DNA of 64,000 nt from CAVSWT01 sp963775245 (GCA_963775245.1 CAVZID010000019.1:418749-482748); one strand, 5' to 3'. Shown: positions 46,006 to 56,621, counted from the stretch's first letter. Translations and numbers: made by a program. Notes: generated from the letters alone by a model not told the origin.

Positions 46006-46548
46006 TTATTTCTCAATTTCTTCAACATTAATTTTATCATTTGTATAAATACAAATTTCTGAAGCAGTCATTAATGCTTTCTCAACTATTTCTTTTGCAG
46101 AAAGATTAGTGTACTGCTTTAACATTTTTGCTGCGGCAAGAGCATACATTCCGCCCGAACCAATTGCAACAATTTGATCATCCGGCTCAATAACATCCCC
46201 GTTCCCGGAAATTACTAAAGCTTTATCTTCGGTTACTACCGCAAGCATTGCTTCAAGCTTTCTTAAATATTTATCCGTACGCCAGTCTTTTGTCAATTCA
46301 ACAGCAGCACGATGAACATTCCCTCTATATTGTTCAAGCTTGTCTTCAAATCTTTCCATCAAAGTAAAAGCATCAGCGGACGCACCGGCAAATCCACATA
46401 GTACTTTACCATTAGCGATTTTTCTTATCTTCATTGCATTATGTTTCATGACAGTATTGCCTAAGGTAACCTGGCCGTCTCCGCCAAGTGCTGCTTGCCC
46501 ATTTTGAATTATTCCAAGTATTGTTGTTGCTCTTATTACGTTTTCCAT
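46006..46548 (-). CDS. hslV: HslV, peptidase subunit of the HslUV protease
   Basis: A 180-residue proteasome-like threonine peptidase. A seven-residue propeptide (MENVIRA) precedes the catalytic Thr of TTILGI. The family core includes GGDGQVTLGNTVMKHNAMKI, GFAGASADAFTLMERFE and IGSGGMYALAAAKML. It forms the double-ring core that degrades substrates fed by HslU. hslU begins 16 bases downstream of its stop codon. Confidence 0.95.
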   Translation of the reverse strand: MENVIRATTILGIIQNGQAALGGDGQVTLGNTVMKHNAMKIRKIANGKVLCGFAGASADAFTLMERFEDKLEQYRGNVHRAAVELTKDWRTDKYLRKLEAMLAVVTEDKALVISGNGDVIEPDDQIVAIGSGGMYALAAAKMLKQYTNLSAKEIVEKALMTASEICIYTNDKINVEEIEK

Positions 46549-46707
46549 CTAATTAAAATTCTCCTTTACATTTCAGTATTATATCCGACAGCTGCCGGAT
46601 TGTTAAGTATTTAAAATGACAAATGCAAACCCATAAATAATTCGATTCATTTAATCACAGTAAACAAACGCACAAAATTAAAAAAGCATAATGACAATAA
46701 ACAATTT

Positions 46708-48546
46708 TTATGGATTCACTTTCTGCCCGTTTTCCCACAAAGGAACCCATTCAGTAAAATTAAAGGTTTGTGGAACGGCTGTTATTCTTCCACCAAAGCC
46801 CATGTAGCGGAATACATAAGTTTTTAAATCCTTTAATTGCAGATTATCAAACACAGCTTTATTAATTTTAACTCTGTATTTATCAGCAAGTTTTGCTGTA
46901 TAATTAATAATGTATTTACTTAGCTTTTGATAGAGAGCTTCTTTTTTCATTTCACTTTTTACAGAGTCAAATGGTGCAACTTTATTTTTTTCTGCTTCTT
47001 TTTTCCCAATTAATTTTATAATTGAAAATCCTTCTTTCACTTTCAAAGGACCGTATAATTCTCCAATTTTCATTTTTGCAGCGGTGCTGCCTATCTTTCC
47101 GTACATTGTCGAGGGGAAAAATCCAAATTCACCACCTTTATCTCTTGTCCATTTTCTTTTTGTGTGAATTGAAGCAAGCCTTCTAAAATCAATTCCATCT
47201 TTGATTTCATCAAGCACTTTTTCAGCAACATCCAGGCTATCAGTTAATATTTCAAGAATATTAACTTCAGGGGGATTTTCCATTTTTGATTCATTTTTAG
47301 TTAAATAATATTGATAAGCTTCATCATCAGTGACTTTAACAGAATCAATAAATTTTTGCTTAAATAATTTGGCAAGATAATTTAACCGCCACATATCCAA
47401 CTGCGATCTAACTTCCGGCAAATTTTGAAGCCCTCTCCTATAACCTTCCCTTGCTAACAATTCACTTTCAATGAATGATTTCACACGCGCATTCAATTTT
47501 TCCGAGACGATTTTCTCATCTACTTTTTTTAGATAGAATCCATCAAACAAAAATTGTCTTAAAAACATTTCTGCAGTAACCGGGTCTTTTTTAAATTTTA
47601 TAAAAGGTTTATTTAATACTTCTTCACCCAACTCAGATTCTATTTTTAATATATCATCCGAATCAAGATTTACATTTTGACTGTCAGGAATTGCTTCTTT
47701 TATTTTTCTTTCACCTAGCTCATTTGTAAGTAAATCTGAAATTCGCCAGAAAATATCACCGTCAGTTTCAACATGCATGTCGGCAAGAAATTTATTTAAA
47801 TATTTTTGATAAACTTTATCCGTCTTCCTTTCTTCGATAATTTTTTTAATTTTTAGAGTCGCAGCACTTATATCTTCAGAACTATAAGATTTGGTTTTTA
47901 TATCATTAATTTTAAAAATAGCCCAGCTATTGCCTGTATTTACCGGCGCAGTGTATTCACCAATCTTTAAACTATAAAATAAAGTCTCATTCGCTTCATC
48001 CATTTCTCCATATTTAATTAATGTTGTATCAACTACTTTATTATACATTTTTACTAATGAATCAAATGCAATTCCAGAATTAAGCTTATTATAATCATCA
48101 TAAATTGCTGTTGAGTCTTTTTCTATTAAGCTGCTTACTGATAAATCAGAAAAGTATCTTTTTAAATCATTTAAAATATCTTTATTAGTTACTTTAACTT
48201 TGCTGGCAATTTCAATTTTAAATAATGCATCCCTGACATACATCTTCTCTACACTTTTATATGCAGTCTGCATAATCAAAGCCGTATCAAGATTTTCATG
48301 TTCAGCTTCAAGTGCCCAAAGCTTTTCTGCAATTAATGAATAAAGTAAATTATACTTATTTGACGTTTGCCCATCTGGTTTTGTTAGCTGCGGTACCAAT
48401 TCATATCTTTCTGTAAACTCTTCTTTAGTAATTTCTAAAGGGCCAACTTTTGCAATAACAGTATCTTGAGCAAAAATATTAGCCGTAATTATTAAGACGA
48501 ATACAATAAAAAAATATTTTAAATAAAATGATTTTACTTTATTCAC
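46708..48546 (-). CDS. Exported peptidyl-prolyl isomerase (parvulin/SurA-type chaperone)
   Basis: I start at a GTG at 48546 that yields NKVKSFYLKYFFIVFVLIIT, a proper signal peptide ending NIFAQ; an earlier ATG at 48633 would lie far inside the upstream gene. The protein of about 613 residues has a SurA-N-like helical region (VGPLEITKEEFTERYELVP) and a parvulin domain (NPPEVNILEILTDSLDVAEK, SIHTKRKWTRDKGGEFGFFP, GELYGPLKVKEGFSIIKLIG). A long C-terminal part follows. It would help fold outer-membrane or secreted proteins in the periplasm. It overlaps the preceding membrane methyltransferase-like gene by 8 bases. Confidence 0.85.
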   Translation of the reverse strand: MNKVKSFYLKYFFIVFVLIITANIFAQDTVIAKVGPLEITKEEFTERYELVPQLTKPDGQTSNKYNLLYSLIAEKLWALEAEHENLDTALIMQTAYKSVEKMYVRDALFKIEIASKVKVTNKDILNDLKRYFSDLSVSSLIEKDSTAIYDDYNKLNSGIAFDSLVKMYNKVVDTTLIKYGEMDEANETLFYSLKIGEYTAPVNTGNSWAIFKINDIKTKSYSSEDISAATLKIKKIIEERKTDKVYQKYLNKFLADMHVETDGDIFWRISDLLTNELGERKIKEAIPDSQNVNLDSDDILKIESELGEEVLNKPFIKFKKDPVTAEMFLRQFLFDGFYLKKVDEKIVSEKLNARVKSFIESELLAREGYRRGLQNLPEVRSQLDMWRLNYLAKLFKQKFIDSVKVTDDEAYQYYLTKNESKMENPPEVNILEILTDSLDVAEKVLDEIKDGIDFRRLASIHTKRKWTRDKGGEFGFFPSTMYGKIGSTAAKMKIGELYGPLKVKEGFSIIKLIGKKEAEKNKVAPFDSVKSEMKKEALYQKLSKYIINYTAKLADKYRVKINKAVFDNLQLKDLKTYVFRYMGFGGRITAVPQTFNFTEWVPLWENGQKVNP

Positions 48547-49195
48547 CGGCTGCAAGGTTATTCCGGTAAGGTTGAAATAATTTTGTGGGAAAAATTCTTG
48601 GAACTTGATTTTGATATTCTCTATAAATTTCACCGAAGTTTTCTACTAATTTTCTTTCTTCATAAATGGAGCCTATGTAAAAATAAACAACTGAACAGAT
48701 AAAAACAGTTACATAAAATAAATCCATAATCGGTCGGAACAGCAAAAAAAGAATACTAAAAAAATATACCGGATGTCTGCTGAATTTATATGGCCCCGAA
48801 ATTTTTAAAGTCAATTTTTCATCCAGTTCATCTGTATGATAATCACCTTTCAAATATCTTTCAACTTGCTTGATACCAAGAAATTCTTTTCCTGAAAAAT
48901 ACTTAAATGACCACAATAGGCCAGCTAAACTTAAAAATTGAGGAATTAAAATAATGACATCGTAAGGACCAGGTAAGTCATAAATTACTATATCAGGTTT
49001 AGGCGAAATTTCATAAAAAATATACAAGGTTAATAATGAAACTATATTATACCCTAAACGATAAAAAGCAATTTTATTTACTAGCTTAGGAATGAAAAGC
49101 CGTTTGAATTTATTAGAGGCAAAAAGCGAATGCGTATAACCGAAAACAAGAAATAAAAATATGATTAAAAGAACATCGATAACATATGAGATCAT
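48539..49195 (-). CDS. Membrane ICMT/NnrU-like methyltransferase-family protein
   Basis: A 218-residue protein with five or six hydrophobic helices and the C-terminal signature of the isoprenylcysteine carboxyl methyltransferase / phospholipid methyltransferase group: SGPYKFSRHPVYFFSILFLL, then YIGSIYEERKLVENFG and YREYQNQVPRIFP. The Arg-His-Pro and Glu-Glu-Arg motifs are the S-adenosylmethionine-binding elements in that group. Substrate unknown (lipid or small molecule). Its start overlaps the rpoN stop by 4 bases, so it is coupled to rpoN. Confidence 0.8.
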   Translation of the reverse strand: MISYVIDVLLIIFLFLVFGYTHSLFASNKFKRLFIPKLVNKIAFYRLGYNIVSLLTLYIFYEISPKPDIVIYDLPGPYDVIILIPQFLSLAGLLWSFKYFSGKEFLGIKQVERYLKGDYHTDELDEKLTLKISGPYKFSRHPVYFFSILFLLFRPIMDLFYVTVFICSVVYFYIGSIYEERKLVENFGEIYREYQNQVPRIFPTKLFQPYRNNLAAGE

Positions 49196-50640
49196 AATTC
49201 TCTTCTTAAACGGGCAATCGGGAGCCTTAGCTGCTCACGATATTTTGCAACTGTTCTTCTGGCAATATGAATTCCTTCATCATTCAACATTTCAGCAAGC
49301 TTGTCATCGCTATATGGAGATTTTTTATCTTCAGCTAAAATTAATTCTTTTAATCTTTCCTTAATGTGCTTGTTTGAAACTTCTTCGCCCGAATCGGTTA
49401 TTAAACCTTCACTAAAGAAATATTTCAACTCATGTATACCCATCGGGCTTTGAACATATTTACCATTAACTACGCGGCTGATGGTGGAAATGTCCATCAT
49501 AATTTCTTCGGCAATATCTTTGTAAATCATCGGTCTCAAAAATTTCGGCCCTTTGTCAAAAAACTCATATTGTTTTTCAAGAATCGCTCTCATGATTTTC
49601 ATTAAAGTTTCCCTGCGCTGCTGAATGCAGGCAATAAACCATTTTGCCGATTCAAATTTTTCTCTTAAAAATTTATAAGTATTTTTTTCTCTATCGTTCT
49701 TTTTTGATTTTTTATTGGCATCAATCATTTCAAGATAAGTTCTGCTGATTGTGACCGAAGGCAGGCTTTTATCATTTAAAGTAATAACAAAATTATCTTC
49801 AATTTTTTCGATTAAAAAGTCAGGAGTAATTTGGTTCAGCTCGTCACTTGCAATATTGCCTTCGCCTGGCTTTGGATTTAAATGCTGTATCAAATCAATT
49901 GTAGCCTTCAATGATTCATCCGTCAATTCCATCTTTTGCTTTAATGCATCAAATCTTCTTTTTGTGAAATCATCGAAATGAAGCATTAACATTTGCTCAG
50001 CTAAGTAAGTGTAGTAAGTATCAAAATTAGAATTACGAAGCTGAATTAAAAGGCATTCTTGTAAACTACGGGCAGCAATTCCGATCGGATCAAACTTTTG
50101 AATTTTTTCCAGTAGTTCCTCTGCTTTTTTAGAAGGAATATGAATATGCTCAAACAATTCAAGCTCTGTTAAAATATCAGGCAAATCTCTTTTTAAATAT
50201 CCGTCATCATTAAGGTTGCCTATAATTTCTTCGCCTAATGTAAAATAATCTTCATCAAGCTCCATCATTCTTAATTGTTCAGTCAAATACTCGGTTAAAG
50301 TTTCCTTTGCAGGAGTTAAAGGCTGATAAACTTCATCATCGCCACTTCTGTTAACTCTATCCGAAGAATCATACTCATCATTCATGAAGTCTTCTAATTC
50401 GAACTCTTCACTGCTGCTGTCATATTCTTCAAACTCTTCTTCAGTCGAATCGTCCTTTTCCTTTTCTTGAGTTAGCTCCATTTCACCTTCCATTACCTCT
50501 TCAAGGACAGGGTTTATCTCTAGTTCATTTTTAATTCTCTGCTCAAGCGCCAAAGTATTCAATTGTAAAAGCTTTTGATATTGAATCTGTTGAGGCGAAA
50601 GCTTTTGCTGCTGCGACAATCTTTGATGTAATGATAACAT
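49192..50640 (-). CDS. rpoN: RNA polymerase sigma-54 factor
   Basis: A 482-residue sigma-54. The Gln/Leu-rich region I opens the protein (LSLHQRLSQQQKLSPQQIQY). An acidic region II follows (a run of Glu/Asp/Ser at about 55-105). The core-binding and DNA-binding domains come next, with FDPIGIAARSLQECLLIQLR, RPMIYKDIAEEIMMDISTIS and RVVNGKYVQSPMGIHELKYF. The RpoN box ARRTVAKYREQLRLP lies near the end. It serves activators such as the CHASE2-AAA protein at 37991-40483. It begins 1 base after the DUF3109 stop and is followed with overlap by the ICMT-like gene. Confidence 0.97.
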   Translation of the reverse strand: MLSLHQRLSQQQKLSPQQIQYQKLLQLNTLALEQRIKNELEINPVLEEVMEGEMELTQEKEKDDSTEEEFEEYDSSSEEFELEDFMNDEYDSSDRVNRSGDDEVYQPLTPAKETLTEYLTEQLRMMELDEDYFTLGEEIIGNLNDDGYLKRDLPDILTELELFEHIHIPSKKAEELLEKIQKFDPIGIAARSLQECLLIQLRNSNFDTYYTYLAEQMLMLHFDDFTKRRFDALKQKMELTDESLKATIDLIQHLNPKPGEGNIASDELNQITPDFLIEKIEDNFVITLNDKSLPSVTISRTYLEMIDANKKSKKNDREKNTYKFLREKFESAKWFIACIQQRRETLMKIMRAILEKQYEFFDKGPKFLRPMIYKDIAEEIMMDISTISRVVNGKYVQSPMGIHELKYFFSEGLITDSGEEVSNKHIKERLKELILAEDKKSPYSDDKLAEMLNDEGIHIARRTVAKYREQLRLPIARLRREL

Positions 50641-50641
50641 A

Positions 50642-51211
50642 TTATTTCCCGGCTATCTCCTTTAATTTACTATACCATTTCTTGCCATACTGTCGAACCA
50701 ACGATTCCTGGCAGAAATCAATTATTTTAACTTGCTTGTTTTTTCCGTTTTGCAGTGCAGGCTCACATTCGCTGAAATTTTCATACCGCAAAATATCGCC
50801 GCCTAAATTTGAAACCCTTATTGGGAATAAATGACAGGATATTGGTTTCTTAAAATCAATTTTTCCGTCATTATAGGCTTTTTCAATACCACATTTAGCT
50901 ATTTTTCCTTCAAAATAAACGAAAACACATGCTTTGTAATCCACACTTCCGGTCATCAGCTCATTATCGTGAATTTTATAAAATCCGTTAATATCTATCT
51001 CTTTTTGATGACGAGGGGGAAGATATTCTTTTACTATCGGTAAAATTTCCTCAATTTTTTCAACTTCTTCCTGAAGTAAAGGAGCTCCGAATTTGCTTTC
51101 CAGAGTGCAGCAAGCACCTTTACATTTTTCCAAATCACAGGCAAAATGTGTTTCAACTATCTCAGGCCTTACTAATACTTCATCAACTGTTATTATATTA
51201 CTGCCAAACAT
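50642..51211 (-). CDS. DUF3109 family protein
   Basis: A 189-residue cysteine-rich protein of the DUF3109 family, common in Bacteroidota and relatives. It begins with ITVDEVLVRPEIVETHFACD and has the cluster CDLEKCKGACCTLES, then SVDYKACVFVY, KCGIEKAY, KPISCHLFPIRV and FSECEPALQ. Nine Cys residues in this spacing suggest a metal or Fe-S site. The function of the family is not known. As the first gene of the rpoN operon it may be linked to general physiology rather than to one pathway. Confidence 0.88.
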   Translation of the reverse strand: MFGSNIITVDEVLVRPEIVETHFACDLEKCKGACCTLESKFGAPLLQEEVEKIEEILPIVKEYLPPRHQKEIDINGFYKIHDNELMTGSVDYKACVFVYFEGKIAKCGIEKAYNDGKIDFKKPISCHLFPIRVSNLGGDILRYENFSECEPALQNGKNKQVKIIDFCQESLVRQYGKKWYSKLKEIAGK

Positions 51212-51412
51212 TAATCATCATTGGAATAATTTTTGTAACAAACATAGTAATTTGCAATTAAATTTGAAAGAAGTTTTGGCTTATATTTTGATAATTGCAT
51301 AAATTTTTTCAATCTAAACTACAAATTCATTTTCAAATCCCGTTCATCTTTAAATCAGATTAGAGTATTTTTGAAGCAAGAATAAATTCTACTAATCTAA
51401 TTTTACTTCATT

Positions 51413-52183
51413 ATGGACATTACCGGAAAAGTTATTTTATTAACAGGGGCTTCCAGCGGAATCGGATTAGCACTCGCCGAAGAAATATCAAAAGAAAAAT
51501 GTAAACTTGCAATACTTGCCAGAAGAAGAAATAAATTGAATGAGCTTGCAGTTAAATTAAAAAATAATAACAGCGAAATACTTCCGATTGAATGTGATGT
51601 TACTAAACTTGATGACATAAAAAATTCCATTACTGCAACTAGAGAAAAGTTTGGTGAAATAGATATTGCTATTTTAAATGCCGGAACAAGCAAAAGAGCT
51701 TTAACTGAAAACACAGAACATTCCGCTGCAAAACAAATTATTGATGTAAACGTAATGGGTATTATTAATTTCGCGATAGAATTATCCGGAAGCTTTAAGC
51801 AAAGAAAAAACGGAATGATTGTAGGGGTCTCAAGTTTATCTGATGTTAGAGGATTCCCCAAAAGCGGTTTTTACAGTGCAAGCAAAGCTGCGGCTTCATC
51901 TTTTTTAGAGAGCTTAAGAGTCGAACTCTCATTGCATAATATCAAGGTATTAACTGTAAAGCCAGGCTATGTTAAAACTCCAATGACAGACAAAAATGAA
52001 TTTCCTATGCCGTTCTTAATGGATGTAAGCAAAGCAGCAAAAATTATTTTAAGGGGAATTAAAAAAGAAAAAAAGATTATCCAATTCCCTTTCCCGATTG
52101 TCTGGGGAGCTAGGTTTATAAAACTGCTTCCAAATTTTTTATTTGATTATTTTACTTTGAAGCATTTGAAAAAGTATAAATGA
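51413..52183 (+). CDS. SDR-family oxidoreductase
   Basis: A 256-residue classical short-chain dehydrogenase: TGASSGIGLALAEE (residues about 11-24), ILNAGTS (the NAG motif), catalytic Ser in IVGVSSLSDVRG and Tyr-Ser-Ala-Ser-Lys in FYSASKAAASSFLESLRVEL. The C-terminal part has KPGYVKTPMTDKN and a final hydrophobic-basic stretch (FPIVWGARFIKLLPNFLFDY) that may associate with membrane, as in DltE/YqjQ-type SDRs. Substrate unknown. It starts divergently from DUF3109 across a gap of about 200 bases. Confidence 0.9.
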   Translation: MDITGKVILLTGASSGIGLALAEEISKEKCKLAILARRRNKLNELAVKLKNNNSEILPIECDVTKLDDIKNSITATREKFGEIDIAILNAGTSKRALTENTEHSAAKQIIDVNVMGIINFAIELSGSFKQRKNGMIVGVSSLSDVRGFPKSGFYSASKAAASSFLESLRVELSLHNIKVLTVKPGYVKTPMTDKNEFPMPFLMDVSKAAKIILRGIKKEKKIIQFPFPIVWGARFIKLLPNFLFDYFTLKHLKKYK

Positions 52184-52265
52184 CAATCTACTTCATTTGC
52201 TAAAATTAAACTTAACGCTTAATTTCAAAACCAATTTAATTCTTTTAAGAAATATTTATTGTATT

Positions 52266-55200
52266 GTGAAAACATTTCTATTTCTATTATTACTTAGCCC
52301 CTTTGCTTTTATATACTCTCAAAGTGGTACTTCTATTATCTTCAGCGAGATAATGTTTAATCCCCAAAGCGGGAATAATGAATTTATTGAACTGTACAAT
52401 ACAAGTGAAACTGACACTGTTGATTTAAATGGATTTAAAATAAAATATCAAACATCAAGTCCAGACTTAATTATAGCAGTAAATGATTCAACCTTATTAC
52501 CGCCCAATTCTTTTGCAGTTATTTTTGAAGGTGATTATGATTTTCAAAATGGAATTTATAAATCTTTAATTCCTTCAATAGCTTTAGTATTAAAAATAAG
52601 TGATAATGCTTTTGGATCATCCGGGATGGCGAATACCTCCGATAGAAGTCTATATTTATTAGATCCCTTAAGCGATACTCTCTCAACCTACACATATTCT
52701 GCAAATAATAGCGCAGGTATTTCAGATGAAAAAATATTAATGACAAATGATAATTCAGCGTCAAACTGGGCAAATTCATTAACTATAAATGGAACCCCGG
52801 GATTTAAAAATTCTGTTACTCCAATTGATTTTGATTTATCATTATCATCTATATCTATTACTCCAGTTCAGCCAATTGATGGCGATAATGTTACTATAAA
52901 TGTTAAAGTAAAAAATATTGGTTTGCAGTCAGCAGGCAATTATTCAGTTGAAATTTTTAATGATGTTAATTTTGATTCAACTGGAAGTTCTAATGAACTG
53001 ATTTTTAATCAACAATATTCAAATCTTGCTGCCGGTGATTCTATTTCAGCAATAACGGTTTTAAATTCATTAACTAATAATGATTATCATATTATAGCCA
53101 AAGTGATTTTTTCAAATGATGAAGACACATCCAATAATATTAAATATTATTCCTTCACAGTTTTTCCGCCGGGAAATAAATACAATGATATTGTTATAAA
53201 TGAAATAATGTACGCTCCTTCTTCAGGTGACCCCTGAATGGATTGAAATTTATAATAGGTCTTCATCAGCGATAAACTTGAAAGGTTTGTCTATTTCTGA
53301 TAATTCCACAAAAGTAAAAGTAATACAAAATAATTTTAATCTTGATGCAAAGAGCTTTTTAGTAATCAGTAAGGATTCATCAATTTTAAATTTATATATT
53401 GTCGGTTCTCCAATAGTTGTTTCCAATTTTCCCTCTTTAAATAATACCGGAGATGCTGTAGTAATTAAAGATTCTTTGAATGTTGTTTTAGATAGTCTTG
53501 AATATCTTCCTTCATGGGGCGGCTCAACAGGGGGAAAATCTTTGGAGAGAATTTCAATTAATAAAACTACTACATTTCAATCAAATTGGGGTACTTCACA
53601 AAGCTTAAATAAAGCTACTCCGGGAAAAGTTAATTCAATTACTCCTAAAAATTATGATTTAAAGATTATATCATTCAAGCCAGAGAAAGATTTTGCAGTA
53701 ATTGGTGAAACAATAAGTTTTCAAATAAAAATTAAAAATACGGGACTTTCACCATCTAAAAATTATCAAATTCAATTCTATAAAGATATAAATAAAGATT
53801 CGATTGTCCAGTCAAATGAATTGATTTCAAGTCTCACAGGGAATGTTGTTCAGCCTAATGACAGCGCCGTTTATGATGTTTCTACAAGTAATTTTGATAA
53901 TGGAATAAATTTATTTATTGCTAAAATTAATTTCTCAAATGATGAAGATACTACAAACAATATTGCCTTTACTAAAATTTCCGCCGTACAAATAAACGAA
54001 GGAAGAAATGATTTAGTTATTAATGAATTTATGTATGCACCTACTTCTCCGCAGCCGGAATGGATTGAGATTTTTAATAGGAGCAATAAAACCATCAATC
54101 TAAAAAATTATAAAATTGCTGATGAAAATGATACGGTCGTTGTTGTTAAAAATTTTCAGTCACTTAATCCAAAAGAATATTTTGTAATTACAAAAGATAG
54201 TTCCATTAAAAATTATTATAATATAAAATCAAAGTATGTTAAAGCCAGCTTTCCTACTTTAAATAACAGCGGCGACAGAATTGTATTAATCGATTCATTA
54301 AACCGCACAATTGATTCGCTTGAATACTTATTTATTTGGGGCGGCAACAATGGAAGGTCGCTTGAAAGAAAAGATCCGGATAAATCATCTACTGATTCAT
54401 CAAACTGGGCTACGTCCCAAAGTCCGTTTAAAGCAACTCCGGGTGAAATAAATTCTGTGACTCAAAAAGATTTTGATATTGCAGTTTCAAATATGATTTT
54501 CTCTCCATTAAAACCTTTTTTTGGTGATGATGTTTCTATTACCGCTGGAATAAAAAATATCGGGAAAAATAATTCAAGCTTTAATGCTTTGCTTTATGAA
54601 GATACTAATTTTGACTCTATCCCGGATTTAAATTTAGAATCAAAAACAGTTTCTAATTTAAGTGCAAATGATTCAGTAATAATCAAGTTTAGCTATACCA
54701 TTAAAAATCTTCAAACTAAAAAAAGATTTTTTGTTAAGGCTGAATTTCCAAGCGACCAGGATACAACTAATAATTTATTATCTGCGGACATTCAGCCGGG
54801 CTATTCTTCTACATCTGTAATCATAAATGAAATTATGTACGATCCGGCACCTAATGAACCTGAATGGATTGAATTTGTGAATAAATCTAGTCAAGAAATA
54901 GATATTAAAGATTGGAGCATAAGTGATTTACTTCCATCCCCCACAAAAAATTTAATTACAAGTAAAGATGAAGTTATAAATCCAAACGAATATTTTATAA
55001 TTGCAAAAGATACCTCATTCTTTTCATACCACCCTGAAGTTACTTCAAAAGTTTTTATTGCAAATTTTGGAACACTTAGCAATACAAACGACGGAATAAT
55101 TCTTTTTGATTTTAGAAACGAAGTTATTGATAGTGTCAATTATAAATCTGCCTGGGGCGGAGGAAATGATTTTTCATTGGAGCGGATTTCATTTAATGCA

Positions 55201-56124
55201 CAATCAAACGACAGTACAAATTGGATGACATCATTAAGCAAAAGTAAAAGCACTCCAGGCAAAGTAAATTCAATTATTAATTTTAAGCCGGCAAAAAGAA
55301 ACGATTTAGTAATTAATGAAATTATGTATGACCCTGATGTTGATAATTCCGAGTTCATTGAATTTTACAATTTGAGCAGTGATTCGATAAACATCGGTGG
55401 ATGGAAAATTGAAGATGAAAATGGAAACCAGTATAAGTTATCCAAAGTAAGTCTCTCCATCCCACAAAACTCATTTTTTGTTTTGGCTGCCGATTCACTT
55501 ATTAATAGCAAATACAATCTTGATAACTATTCTTTAAAAACTATTTTAAATGTCTCTTCACTTGGCTTTTCAAATTCGGGTGAATTAATCCTTCTAAAAG
55601 ATTTATTTGGAAATACAATTGATTCAGTTTACTACTTTGACAACTGGCAAAATAAAAATTTCATTTCAACAAAAAATATTTCACTCGAAAGAATAAATCC
55701 TTCATTGGGTGGCAACGATCAATTTAACTGGAGCAGTTCTGTAAATCCAAATGGAGCTACACCCGGAAAACAAAACAGTATTTTTACAGAACAAAAAAAC
55801 AATGCTTCAAATATTTCTGTCTCACCAAATCCTTTTTCTCCAGATAATGACGGCTTTGAAGATTTTACTATAATTAATTATAAACTCTCCCAACCCACTG
55901 CACAAATTAGAGTGAAAGTTTTTGACAGCAAAGGAAGATTGGTTCGAACGATTTTAAATAATCAGGCGAGCGGGAACAGTGGGTCAATAGTTTTTAACGG
56001 CCTGGATGATGCAAATCACACACTTAGAATTGGGATTTATATTATACTAATTGAAGCATTGAATGGTAATTCAGGAGTTGTGGAAACTCTTAAATCCACA
56101 GTTGTAGTTGCCAGAAAGTTGTGA
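52266..56124 (+). CDS. Large secreted lamin-tail/CARDB repeat protein, one frame break
   Basis: From GTG at 52266 a signal peptide (VKTFLFLLLLSPFAFIYSQ) leads into a protein of about 1285 residues with five lamin-tail domains, each opening with a variant of VINEIMYxP and PEWIEIYN (first copy FSEIMFNPQSGNNEFIELYN). CARDB/Ig-like domains lie between them (VTINVKVKNIGLQSAGNYSV, FSNDEDTSNN). The last 110 residues are a FlgD/T9SS-type module (SVSPNPFSPDNDGFEDFTII, RVKVFDSKGRLVRTIL) that often marks secreted surface proteins in this phylum group. The frame breaks at a four-C run (53231-53234); removing one C joins SSGDP to EWIEIYN. Likely a cell-surface or extracellular adhesin/structural protein. 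Confidence 0.88.
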
Positions 56125-56162
56125 AATTTTAAAAAAACTAAAAAAAAGTTATTTAAGTATAT

Positions 56163-56230
56163 AAGCTCGATTAATAATCTTAAGGAATATTTTCTGCTGC
56201 ACATATATTGCAGAAGGTATAAATGAGCTT
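56163..56230 (+). other. Possible structured RNA or complex terminator
   Basis: A closing stem AAGCTC / GAGCTT (56163-56168 with 56225-56230) encloses two hairpins, GATT-AAT-AATC (56169-56179) and TTCTGC / GCAGAA with a 12-base loop (56192-56215), followed by TTTT. It lies about 40 bases after the lamin-tail protein gene. It could be that gene's terminator or a small three-way-junction RNA. The remaining sequence to 56446 shows nothing I recognise. Confidence 0.3.
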
Positions 56231-56446
56231 TTGCCGTATTTATTTAAGTGAAAAATAATTTTAGCCTAATATTGTTTTTTAATTAAAAATACTTTTTATT
56301 AGTATTTAAAGTGTGATGAATATTGTTTGTTTGTTATCAATATTTTCGCTGTTGAGAATGATTTTTCGTACCTGTGAAAAAACTCAGCTATAATATTTTG
56401 ACAAAGTCATCACTATGTTAGAATTTTTCAAAATTTCTTATAAAAA

Positions 56447-56476
56447 TTGACTGGCATAATCATTGAATAATATAGA
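56447..56476 (+). promoter_or_regulatory. Predicted sigma-70-type promoter of the 33-residue peptide gene
   Basis: TTGACT (56447-56452) and TATAGA (56471-56476) are separated by 18 bases and lie about 45 bases before the peptide start. The match to the consensus is fair, and a strong ribosome site (GGGAGAAGG, 56507-56515) follows. Confidence 0.5.
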
Positions 56477-56519
56477 CCGAACAAACATAGTTCAAAAAAA
56501 AATTTTGGGAGAAGGTAGC

Positions 56520-56621
56520 ATGGAAAAATCTGAAGGATGTGTGTTGACTGGAATAATCAACGGAATTATGATTGAACTAAGTTTTATAGCAGCTATCGTT
56601 TTTATAATTAAGTTATTTTAA
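56520..56621 (+). CDS. 33-residue single-pass membrane peptide
   Basis: ATG at 56520 gives a peptide that begins MEKSEGCVLTGIINGIMIEL and ends with the hydrophobic run SFIAAIVFIIKLF and a stop. The ribosome site GGGAGAAGG 5 bases upstream is the strongest seen in the window. A promoter-like pair lies before it and a strong terminator after it, so it forms its own transcript of about 230 bases. One membrane helix with few charges is typical of small regulatory or toxic membrane peptides. No homologue is known to me. Confidence 0.6.
   Translation: MEKSEGCVLTGIINGIMIELSFIAAIVFIIKLF

Noticed and set aside
56453..56467. Sigma-54-like promoter (GGCATAATCATTGA) before the small peptide gene
   Set aside because: The essential GC of the -12 element is GA here. 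The overlapping TTGACT/TATAGA pair is a better explanation.
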